From: an uncultured Acetobacteraceae bacterium
GTDB lineage: Bacteria > Pseudomonadota > Alphaproteobacteria > Acetobacterales > Acetobacteraceae
Length of the DNA: 5,757 nt
NCBI GenBank assembly: GCA_937874445.1
Contig: CALNAL010000230.1
Location: 1 to 5,757, forward strand
Reading direction: 5' to 3'
The translations under genes were made by a program, and so were the position numbers. The notes under the pieces were generated by a model. It ran no database searches. It had not been told where the DNA came from and was given only the letters and a program-made list of their open reading frames with translations. Position 1 is the first letter of the stretch; the number at the start of each line of letters is the position of its first letter. Shown one piece after another: positions 1-5,757 of this stretch.

Positions 1-24
1 CCTTCCTTCCCGGCGTGCCCGCCG

Positions 25-72
25 GACAGAAAAACCCCGTGCCCTGCGAGGCAGGACACGGGGTTTTTTGTC
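25..72 (-). terminator. Rho-independent terminator after the decarboxylase gene
   Basis: A long hairpin starts 18 bases past the stop codon of the minus-strand decarboxylase gene. Arms at 30-41 and 57-68 pair over 12 bp (five A-T pairs, then CCCCGTG with CACGGGG). One C/A mismatch (42/56) follows, then a 5-bp CCTGC/GCAGG tip (43-47, 51-55) with a GAG loop. Outer GACA (25-28) and TGTC (69-72) can extend the stem around one bulged G. The A-run at 30-34 becomes the U-tract when read on the minus strand. The T-run at 64-69 means the element could also stop plus-strand transcription, so it may be bidirectional. Confidence 0.9.
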
Positions 73-90
73 GGCCCGGGTGGGGGAGGG

Positions 91-1221
91 TCAGACGTAG
101 TATTCGGCGAGCGGCAGGAAGCCGTTGAAGCGCTGGCTCGCGTAGGTGGTGACATAGGCGCCGGTGGAGAGCACCGACACCAGCTCGCCGCTCTTGAGCG
201 CGAGCGGCATGTGGTAGTTGCTCTTCTCGTAGAGGATGTCGGCGCCGTCGCAGGTCGGGCCGGCGAGGGCCACGGGGCCGGTCTCGGTGCCTTCGTGCTC
301 GGTGACGAAGCGGTAGCGGATCGCCTCGCCCTCGGTCTCGGCCAGGCCGCCGAAACGGCCGATGTCGAGATACACCCAGCGCACCGGCTCGGCGGGGTCG
401 CGGCGGCTGACCAGCACCACCTCGGCGCGCACCAGCCCGGCATCGGCGACCATGCTGCGGCCCGGCTCGATCACCATCTCGGGCAGCGCGTTGCCGAAGC
501 CGCGCGTCATCGCCTCCATGATGGCTCCCGCGAAGGTGTCGATGGCGGGAACCTCGTCGCGGTAGCGCGCGGGGAAGCCGCCGCCGAGGTTGACCATGCG
601 CAGGTTCACGCCCGCGTCGCGCAGGTCGGTGAACAGCATGGCGACCCGGGCGATCGCCGCCTCGTAGCTTCCGGTGTTGGTCTGCTGGCTGCCGACGTGG
701 AAAGAGAGGCCGTAGGGGTCGAGCCCCAGCTCGCCGGCCCGCACCATCAGCGCCCGGGCCGCCTCGATCGTGGTGCCGAACTTGCGCGAGAGCGGCCATT
801 CCGCCCCGGAGTTCTCCACCATCAGCCGGCAGTAGACGCGGCTGCCCGGGGCGTGCTCGGCGAGCTTCTCCAGCTCCTCGATCGAGTCGAAGGCATACAT
901 GCCGACCCCGGCCTCATAGGCGGCCTGGATCGAGGAGACCTTCTTGATGGTGTTGCCGAAGCTGATGGCCTGCGGCGTGGCGCCGGCCTCCAGGCAGGAG
1001 CGGATTTCCTCGATGCTGGCGGCATCGAAGCGGCTGCCCAGCCCCACCAGGCGCTCCAGCACGGGGCGCGCGGGGTTGGCTTTCACCGCGTAATAGATCT
1101 GCGCCAGCGGCAGCGCCGTGCGCAGCGTGGCGTAGTTCTGGGCCACTCGGTCAATGTCGAGCACCAGGAACGGCGTGGCAGGGTGCTGCTCAGCCAGGAA
1201 TCGGGCGACTTTTGGAGTCAT
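91..1221 (-). CDS. odc: Ornithine decarboxylase (fold-III, PLP-dependent; lysine also possible)
   Basis: This 376-residue cytoplasmic enzyme should decarboxylate L-ornithine to putrescine, the first committed step of the direct polyamine route; related enzymes also accept lysine, giving cadaverine. It belongs to the alanine-racemase-fold decarboxylases (eukaryotic-type ODC, LysA-like). Visible landmarks are YYAVKANP at 43-50, whose K47 should bind PLP; FHVGSQ at 174-179; the glycine loop GGGFP at 213-217 and EPGR at 252-255, both phosphate-binding; GPTCDGAD at 321-328, with C324 and D325 the expected active-site pair from the other subunit; and GAYVTTYASQRFNGF near the C terminus. The enzyme therefore probably works as a dimer with shared active sites. 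The length is normal for alphaproteobacterial ODCs and no catalytic residue is missing. The start is the ATG at 1221, preceded by a purine-rich GAGGGAGA; no in-frame ATG was seen upstream. It appears monocistronic, with its own terminator 18 bases after the stop. The CDGAD motif and the LDIGRFGGLAE segment (285-295) favour ODC over diaminopimelate decarboxylase; ornithine versus lysine preference is inference. Confidence 0.9.
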   Translation of the reverse strand: MTPKVARFLAEQHPATPFLVLDIDRVAQNYATLRTALPLAQIYYAVKANPARPVLERLVGLGSRFDAASIEEIRSCLEAGATPQAISFGNTIKKVSSIQAAYEAGVGMYAFDSIEELEKLAEHAPGSRVYCRLMVENSGAEWPLSRKFGTTIEAARALMVRAGELGLDPYGLSFHVGSQQTNTGSYEAAIARVAMLFTDLRDAGVNLRMVNLGGGFPARYRDEVPAIDTFAGAIMEAMTRGFGNALPEMVIEPGRSMVADAGLVRAEVVLVSRRDPAEPVRWVYLDIGRFGGLAETEGEAIRYRFVTEHEGTETGPVALAGPTCDGADILYEKSNYHMPLALKSGELVSVLSTGAYVTTYASQRFNGFLPLAEYYV

Positions 1222-1546
1222 CGCGCCGGGTCTCCCTCGGATGGATCTCCCCCAAAAAGGGGCGGAGCGTAGATTGCGAAACGGTCGAACGAACCAGCGA
1301 AAGAACCTGAGGCCCCGACCGAAAATTGACAGCCGGACCCGAGTGCCAGAACGCTTGACGTCGTTGCGTAACCCCGAGGGCCAGAGGCACGTGCGTTGCT
1401 GCGTGCGGGGGCAAATAGGACCTCACTCCCCCTCCCGCAAGTGATTTTTCTGCCATCTCGGTCGTATCTGCCGCGCCCTCGGAACATGCCGCTTTCACCA
1501 CGGTTCGCGGGGCCGTACGCTGCCCGCCGACCGCCGCGGAGATGCC
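1222..1546. other. Divergent intergenic region between odc and yihY
   Basis: These 325 bases separate two divergently read genes, so both promoters should lie here. No convincing gene is present: the open frames crossing it have no recognisable protein. The part from about 1265 to 1335 is less GC-rich than the flanking genes. Small inverted repeats are visible: CCCC-AAAAA-GGGG at 1250-1262, 29 bases upstream of the odc start; CGGTCG/CGACCG at 1282-1287 and 1316-1321; and TCACT/AGTGA at 1423-1427 and 1440-1444, followed by five Ts. None is long enough to name as an operator. On the plus strand TTGACA at 1326-1331 matches a -35 box, but no good -10 box follows at 16-18 bases. Confidence 0.6.
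1412..1440 (-). promoter_or_regulatory. Possible sigma-70-like promoter for odc
   Basis: Read on the minus strand, TTGCGG (1440-1435) is separated by exactly 17 bases from TATTTG (1417-1412). Each box matches only three of six consensus bases, so this is a weak candidate. If real, the odc transcript would carry a leader of roughly 185 bases. High-GC alphaproteobacterial promoters often match the consensus poorly, so the true promoter may be elsewhere in the gap. Confidence 0.2.
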
Positions 1547-2452
1547 ATGCCCTCCTCCCTCGACCCGGAGCCGGCCTGCGACTCGAGCCCGCCGGGGCCC
1601 CGCGTGGATTCCCCGTGGGCCCTTCCCCGGCCCGGCTGGGGGCGGGCCCTGCGCCGCGCCGCCGGCGAGGCGATTTCCGACCGTATCGGGCTGATCGCCG
1701 CCGGCTGCGCCTTCTGGGCCACCCTCGCGCTGTTTCCCGCGCTCTCCACGTTGATCTCGCTCTACGGCCTGGCCTTCGACCCCACCACCGTGGAGCCCCA
1801 GCTCGGCGTGCTACGCGACTTCCTGCCGCCGGCCGCCTATGCGCTGATCGCCGAGCGCATCCATACCCTCGTTTCGCACGGCAGCGGCGCCCTCGGGCTG
1901 TCGCTGCTGATCGGTATCGCGCTCGCCCTGTGGAGCGCGGCGACCGGCACCAAGTCGATGATCTCCGCCCTCAACCTCGTCTATCGCGTCCGCGAGACGC
2001 GCGGGGTGCTGCGCTTCCAGACCCTCGGGCTGCTGCTGACGCTGGGGGCGATGGCGGGGACCGCGCTGGCGAGCGCGCTGCTGGTGGCGCTGCCGATGGC
2101 GATCGACTTCCTCGGGCTCGACGCCTACGCCCGCTGGCTGCTGCGGCTGGGGTCCTTCGGCGTGCTGGTGGTGTTCGTCGGGCTGGGCCTGGCCGTGCTC
2201 TACCGCTTCGCCCCGGCGCGGCCGGCGGTCCGCTGGGGGTGGGTGATTCCGGGCGTGGCGGTGGCCACGGCCCTGTGGCTCGCCGCCTCGGCGCTGTTCT
2301 CCTTCTACGTCGGCCACCTGGCGCGCTACGACGCCACCTACGGCCCGCTCGGCGCGGTCGCCGGCGTGATGATGTGGTTCTGGGTGAGCGCCTATGTCGT
2401 GCTGGTCGGCGCCGAACTCAACGCGGCGCTGGAGGGGCAGAGGGGAAGATAA
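1547..2452 (+). CDS. YihY/BrkB-family integral membrane protein
   Basis: This 301-residue inner-membrane protein belongs to the YihY/virulence factor BrkB family. The family was once linked to tRNA processing as 'RNase BN', a role since assigned to another protein, so its molecular function remains unknown. About the first 30 residues are proline-rich and soluble. About six hydrophobic segments follow, near residues 46-74, 115-131, 157-186, 200-218, 231-255 and 266-289. Family-like motifs are AAGCAFWATLALFPAL (51-66), LWSAATGTKSMISALN (128-143), LYRFAPARP (218-226), YDATYGPLGAV (261-271) and GAELNAALE (288-296). Length and motif order are complete. The chosen ATG has GGAG at 1538-1541, five bases upstream; another ATG at 1542 is out of frame. 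The gene stands alone on the plus strand, ends in TAA, and is followed by a hairpin beginning 13 bases later. The soluble N terminus is not conserved in the family as far as I know, so a start further downstream cannot be excluded. Confidence 0.88.
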   Translation: MPSSLDPEPACDSSPPGPRVDSPWALPRPGWGRALRRAAGEAISDRIGLIAAGCAFWATLALFPALSTLISLYGLAFDPTTVEPQLGVLRDFLPPAAYALIAERIHTLVSHGSGALGLSLLIGIALALWSAATGTKSMISALNLVYRVRETRGVLRFQTLGLLLTLGAMAGTALASALLVALPMAIDFLGLDAYARWLLRLGSFGVLVVFVGLGLAVLYRFAPARPAVRWGWVIPGVAVATALWLAASALFSFYVGHLARYDATYGPLGAVAGVMMWFWVSAYVVLVGAELNAALEGQRGR

Positions 2453-2464
2453 CGCAAGGAAGGT

Positions 2465-2488
2465 GTTCTCCTTTCGGGAAAGGAGAAC
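2465..2488 (+). terminator. Perfect 10-bp hairpin after yihY
   Basis: GTTCTCCTTT (2465-2474) and AAAGGAGAAC (2479-2488) form a perfect 10-bp stem closed by a CGGG loop, starting 13 bases past the yihY stop codon. No uninterrupted T-run follows on the plus strand, so it is not a textbook intrinsic terminator. It could protect the 3' end of the message or work together with the hairpins downstream. Confidence 0.5.
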
Positions 2489-2509
2489 CAGGAAAGCTTT
2501 GTTCCTTAA

Positions 2510-2536
2510 GCTCCGCGCCTGTCCCAGCCGCGGAGC
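2510..2536. repeat. GC-rich hairpin in the convergent gap
   Basis: GCTCCGCG (2510-2517) pairs perfectly with CGCGGAGC (2529-2536). Inside it, after a C/C mismatch, CTG (2519-2521) pairs with CAG (2525-2527) around a TCC loop, giving an almost continuous stem. It lies centrally between yihY and aapP. On the minus strand it follows the A/T-rich hairpin at 2560-2585. No U-tract adjoins it on either strand, so it is called an inverted repeat rather than a terminator. Confidence 0.6.
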
Positions 2537-2559
2537 CAAATGAATAAAAGTCCTTTTTG

Positions 2560-2585
2560 CTTCTTTTTCCTTCAGGAAAAAGAAG
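2560..2585 (-). terminator. A/T-rich hairpin terminator after aapP
   Basis: CTTCTTTTTCCT (2560-2571) is the exact reverse complement of AGGAAAAAGAAG (2574-2585), giving an 11-bp stem with a TTCA loop. It lies 20 bases past the aapP stop codon. On the minus strand it is followed within a few bases by a CTTTTATT tract (complement of 2543-2550), and on the plus strand by TTCTTGCTTTTT (2586-2597), so it may stop transcription from both sides. The stem is weaker in GC than the terminator at 25-72, which lowers certainty about its efficiency. Confidence 0.6.
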
Positions 2586-2605
2586 TTCTTGCTTTTTCCG
2601 GGCGG

Positions 2606-3379
<774 letters not shown>

Positions 3380-3386
3380 GGACCAG

Positions 3387-3391
3387 TCCTT
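3387..3391 (-). promoter_or_regulatory. Ribosome-binding site that fixes the aapP start
   Basis: On the minus strand AAGGA lies exactly seven bases before the ATG at 3379, inside the 22-base gap between aapM and aapP. This supports the 257-residue AapP over the 28-residue-longer reading that starts inside aapM. Confidence 0.75.
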
Positions 3392-3401
3392 CGCGGAAGG
3401 T

Positions 3402-4547
3402 TCAGCGCCGGCGGGCGCGGGCGAAATCGCGCTCGAGGCCCCGGCTGTATTTCGACATGGCATAGCAGAACGCGAAATAGATCACGGCGAGGAAAAGATA
3501 GACCTCGGTCGCGAAGCCGTTCCACACCGGATCGGAGACGGCGATCTTGCCGGTGGTGAGGATGTCGAACAGGCCGATGATGAGCACCAGCGAGGTGTCC
3601 TTGAAGAACCCCGTGAAGGTGTTGACCAGCGGCGGGATGACCAGCCGCAACGCCTGCGGCAGGATGATCAGGCAGGTCTTTTTCCAGTAGGAGAGGCCGA
3701 GCGCGTCGGCGGCCTCGTACTGCCCCTTGGGCAGCGCCTGCAGGCCGCCGCGCACCACCTCGGCCAGATAGGCGCCGGCGAACAGAATGAAGGCGAGCTG
3801 GGCACGCACCAGCTTGTCGGGGTTGAGGCCCGCCGGCATGAACAGCGGGAACATCACGCTGGCCATGAACAGCAGGCTGATCAGCGGCACGCCGCGGATC
3901 AGCTCCACGTAGAGCACGCACAGCACCCGCACCGCCGGCAGCGTGCGCGAGCGGCGCCCGAGCGCCACCAGCACCGACAGCGGAAAGGCGAAGGCCAGGC
4001 CGAAGGTGGCCAGTATCAGGGTGATGGGCAGGCCGCCCCACACGTCCTGTCCGACAAAGGGCAGGCCGAGGATGCCGCCCCACATCAGCACGCCGATCAT
4101 CGCCAGGGCCACGACCCAGATCAGGACCAGCTCCATGCGCCAGAAGCGCCGCATGGCCGAGACGGCGTAGAGCGCGAGGAACAGCACGACGGCGAGGGCC
4201 GGGCGCCACTGCTCGGCATAGGGGAAGCGGCCGAACAGGATGAAGCGGAACTTCTCGCCGATGACCGCCCAGCAGGCGCCGGCGGGGTCGGCGACGCGGC
4301 AGACGTTGGTGGCGGGCTGGCCGTTGGGGCCGAGGGGCACCGTCCAGATGGCATGCACCACCGCCCAGCCGAAGAAAGCGAAGGCCCAGCGCAGCAGCAG
4401 ATAGCCCATCACCAGCGTGAGCGCGGTGGACCACCACGAGTTGAACAGGTTGGCGCGCAGCCAGGCCAGCGGTCCGACCACGCGGGCCGGCGGGCGGCGC
4501 TCCGTCACCGGGGCCTCGGCAGGGGCGGGGGCGAGAGACTGCTCCAT
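3402..4547 (-). CDS. aapM: General L-amino acid ABC transporter, permease AapM
   Basis: This 381-residue inner-membrane permease should pair with AapQ to form the translocation pore for amino acids (Glu, Asp, Gln, His and others in characterised Aap/Bzt systems). A polar N terminus of about 38 residues precedes a first membrane segment (about 40-62), and further segments lie near 117-130, 139-160, 174-196, 207-232, 247-263, 318-331 and 348-363. A probably periplasmic stretch (71-115) includes CRVADPAGAC and EKFRFILFGRFPY, typical of AapM. The EAA loop that docks with the ATPase is EAADALGLSYWKK through LPQA (278-299), with the invariant glycine at G284. The length fits the family. The ATG at 4547 is preceded by GGTGG seven bases away and overlaps the aapQ stop codon by one base. 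The frame is open far upstream inside aapQ, but that extension has no homology-like features and reflects high-GC coding. Confidence 0.95.
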   Translation of the reverse strand: MEQSLAPAPAEAPVTERRPPARVVGPLAWLRANLFNSWWSTALTLVMGYLLLRWAFAFFGWAVVHAIWTVPLGPNGQPATNVCRVADPAGACWAVIGEKFRFILFGRFPYAEQWRPALAVVLFLALYAVSAMRRFWRMELVLIWVVALAMIGVLMWGGILGLPFVGQDVWGGLPITLILATFGLAFAFPLSVLVALGRRSRTLPAVRVLCVLYVELIRGVPLISLLFMASVMFPLFMPAGLNPDKLVRAQLAFILFAGAYLAEVVRGGLQALPKGQYEAADALGLSYWKKTCLIILPQALRLVIPPLVNTFTGFFKDTSLVLIIGLFDILTTGKIAVSDPVWNGFATEVYLFLAVIYFAFCYAMSKYSRGLERDFARARRR

Positions 4548-4549
4548 CA
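4545..4549 (-). promoter_or_regulatory. TGATG stop/start overlap of aapQ and aapM
   Basis: On the minus strand the aapQ TGA (4549-4547) shares its final A with the aapM ATG (4547-4545). Such one-base overlaps usually mean that ribosomes finishing the first gene restart on the second, which would keep the two permease subunits in balance. GGTGG just upstream could assist re-initiation. The geometry is seen directly; the coupling is inferred. Confidence 0.75.
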
Positions 4550-5749
4550 CCGTTCCACCAGGGCGATACGGGCGTTGTACCAGTTCATGAACAGGCTGAT
4601 CGACAGGCTGATGGTGAGATAGACGGCCATGATCAGGGCGATGCCCTCGATGGCCTGGCCGGTCTGGTTGAGGGTGGTGTTGGCGATGGAGACCACGTCC
4701 TGGTAGCCGATGGCCACCGCCAGCGAGGAGTTCTTGGTCAGGTTGAGATACTCGCTGGTCATCGGCGGGATGATGACGCGCAGCGCCTGCGGCAGCACCA
4801 CCAGCCGCAGCGACTGCCGCGGGCGCAGGCCGAGCGCGGCGGCGGCCTCGGCCTGGCCGGTCGGGACCGCCTCGATGCCCGAGCGCACGATCTCGGCGAT
4901 GTAGGCGGCGGTGTAGATGACGAGCCCCACCAGCAGGGCGCCGTATTCGGGGGAGATGGTGCCGCCCCCCTGGAAGTTGAAGCCGTGCAGCGCCGGGATG
5001 TCGAAGGCCAGGGGCGCGCCGAGCACCGCCCACACCGCCAGGGGCAGGGCGAGGGTCAGCGCCAGCGCCATGGGCCAGACCCGGGGCCGTTCGCCGGTCT
5101 CGGCCTGGCGGCGGGCGGCGGTGCGGCGCCAGCTCAAGGTGCCGATGAGGCCGATCGCGAGGGCGATCAGGGCGCACCAGTGCGCCGTCTGCCACTCCAG
5201 CAGAGGAAACTTGATGCCGCGGTTGGACAGGAACACCACCTTGCCCACGGACCACGCCTGGCGGGGCGCGGGGAAGCTCTGGAACAGCACGTACCAGAAC
5301 AGCAGCTGAAGCAGCACCGGCAGGTCGCGCAGCAGCTCGACGTAGATGGCCGCCGCCCGCGCCACCAGCCAGTTGCGCGACAACCGGGCGATGCCGACCA
5401 GCGTTCCGAGGATCGTCGCCAGCACGATGCCGAAGACCGACACCTTCAGCGTATTGAGGATGCCCACCACGATCGCGTCGCCGTAGGTGTTGAGGGAGGG
5501 CTCGTAGGCGATGAGGTGCTCGCCGATGGGGATGCCGGCGGTGCGGCCGAGGAAGGCGAAGCCGGTGGCGATGTGGCGCGCCGCGAGATGACGGGCGGTA
5601 TTGCCGACCAGATACCAGACGAGGGCCACCACCGCCGCCACGGCCAGCACCTGCCAGACGATGGCGCGCAGGCGCGGGTCCGACCAGGACAGGCGCATCC
5701 GGCGTTTCGGGGCCGGGCGGTCGAACAGGGAGGAGGCGGGGCTTGGCAT
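4547..5749 (-). CDS. aapQ: General L-amino acid ABC transporter, permease AapQ
   Basis: This 400-residue inner-membrane permease is the partner of AapM in the Aap (Bzt-like) importer. After a basic cytoplasmic N terminus (PKRRMRLSWSDPRLR, 14-28), hydrophobic segments appear near 29-48, 95-119, 136-157, 190-207, 226-243, 268-287 and 367-390. The family's middle region includes VGKVVFLSNRGIKFPLLEW (168-186), and FNFQGGGTISPEYGALL (257-273) precedes the core permease segment. The EAA loop is EAAAALGLRPRQS through LPQA (301-322), with its key glycine at G307; SEYLNLTKNSSLAVAIGYQD (332-351) is also characteristic. At 400 residues the length matches known AapQ proteins. The ATG at 5749 is only eight bases from the window edge, so its ribosome-binding site cannot be fully inspected and a start slightly upstream is possible. 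aapJ, encoding the periplasmic binding protein, is expected immediately upstream outside the window, as is the operon promoter. Confidence 0.94.
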   Translation of the reverse strand: MPSPASSLFDRPAPKRRMRLSWSDPRLRAIVWQVLAVAAVVALVWYLVGNTARHLAARHIATGFAFLGRTAGIPIGEHLIAYEPSLNTYGDAIVVGILNTLKVSVFGIVLATILGTLVGIARLSRNWLVARAAAIYVELLRDLPVLLQLLFWYVLFQSFPAPRQAWSVGKVVFLSNRGIKFPLLEWQTAHWCALIALAIGLIGTLSWRRTAARRQAETGERPRVWPMALALTLALPLAVWAVLGAPLAFDIPALHGFNFQGGGTISPEYGALLVGLVIYTAAYIAEIVRSGIEAVPTGQAEAAAALGLRPRQSLRLVVLPQALRVIIPPMTSEYLNLTKNSSLAVAIGYQDVVSIANTTLNQTGQAIEGIALIMAVYLTISLSISLFMNWYNARIALVER

Positions 5750-5757
5750 GATGCGGC

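Larger units (their letters stand above)
2461..2600. repeat. Tripartite palindromic intergenic island (possible dispersed repeat)
   Basis: The gap between two convergent genes is almost filled by three separate inverted repeats (2465-2488, 2510-2536, 2560-2585), a short AGGAA/TTCCT repeat (2490-2494, 2502-2506), and an A/T-rich stretch that contrasts sharply with the GC-rich genes around it. GGAAAAAG-like units recur at 2574-2581 and, in complement, at 2563-2570 and 2592-2599. The composition shift and modular palindromes resemble families of dispersed intergenic palindromes in alphaproteobacteria. Membership in such a family is inferred, since only one copy is visible here. It should also act as the transcription end for both neighbours. 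Confidence 0.45.

Noticed and set aside
211..1272. 353-residue plus-strand open frame opposite odc
   Set aside because: It is antisense to a well-recognised enzyme, rich in Ala, Gly, Arg and His, and has no domain-like motif; long antisense frames are common in GC-rich coding DNA.
1423..1449. TCACT/AGTGA repeat followed by five Ts, terminator-like on the plus strand
   Set aside because: The stem is only 5 bp with a 12-base loop, and no plus-strand gene ends before it.
1190..1501. 103-residue minus-strand frame covering the odc upstream gap
   Set aside because: No recognisable motif; it overlaps the odc start in another frame and occupies the region where promoters are expected.
1396..2547. 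383-residue plus-strand open frame overlapping yihY
   Set aside because: It is Arg/Pro/Ala-rich low-complexity sequence in a shifted frame over the recognisable YihY protein, and it runs on through the downstream hairpins.
4548..5255. N-terminal extension of the aapM frame into aapQ, possibly a fusion
   Set aside because: The extension is Arg/Pro/His-rich shadow sequence in another frame of aapQ. The ATG at 4547 has a ribosome-binding site, and the resulting length fits AapM.

Overview
The window looks like ordinary chromosomal DNA from a high-GC alphaproteobacterium. The base composition is strongly GC-rich, third codon positions are mostly G or C, and the aap-type amino-acid transporter genes and the alanine-racemase-fold ornithine decarboxylase both resemble alphaproteobacterial versions. 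A Rhodospirillales or Acetobacteraceae-like host is my guess, partly from the A/T-rich palindromic intergenic DNA near 2.5 kb. I cannot name a genus.

Layout. Positions 25-72 hold a strong hairpin terminator. It closes a single minus-strand gene (91-1221) for a fold-III PLP-dependent ornithine/lysine decarboxylase, which makes putrescine or cadaverine. A 325-base intergenic region (1222-1546) separates it from a divergent plus-strand gene (1547-2452) for a YihY/BrkB-family inner-membrane protein of unknown function. Between that gene and the convergent operon lies a short island (about 2461-2600) of three consecutive inverted repeats. It is visibly A/T-richer than its surroundings and probably serves as terminator DNA for both sides.

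Positions 2606-5749, all on the minus strand, carry the last three genes of a general L-amino-acid ABC transporter operon in the order aapQ-aapM-aapP: two permeases and the ATPase. aapQ and aapM overlap by one base (TGATG), and aapM and aapP are 22 bases apart with a good ribosome-binding site. The periplasmic binding protein gene (aapJ), which normally precedes aapQ, would lie just beyond position 5757 and is not in the window.

How the genes work together: AapQ and AapM form the membrane channel and AapP drives uptake of amino acids delivered by AapJ. The decarboxylase could draw on the basic amino-acid pool, but nothing here shows co-regulation with the transporter. I found no evidence of a new biological system. 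The least explained element is the tripartite palindromic island at 2461-2600.
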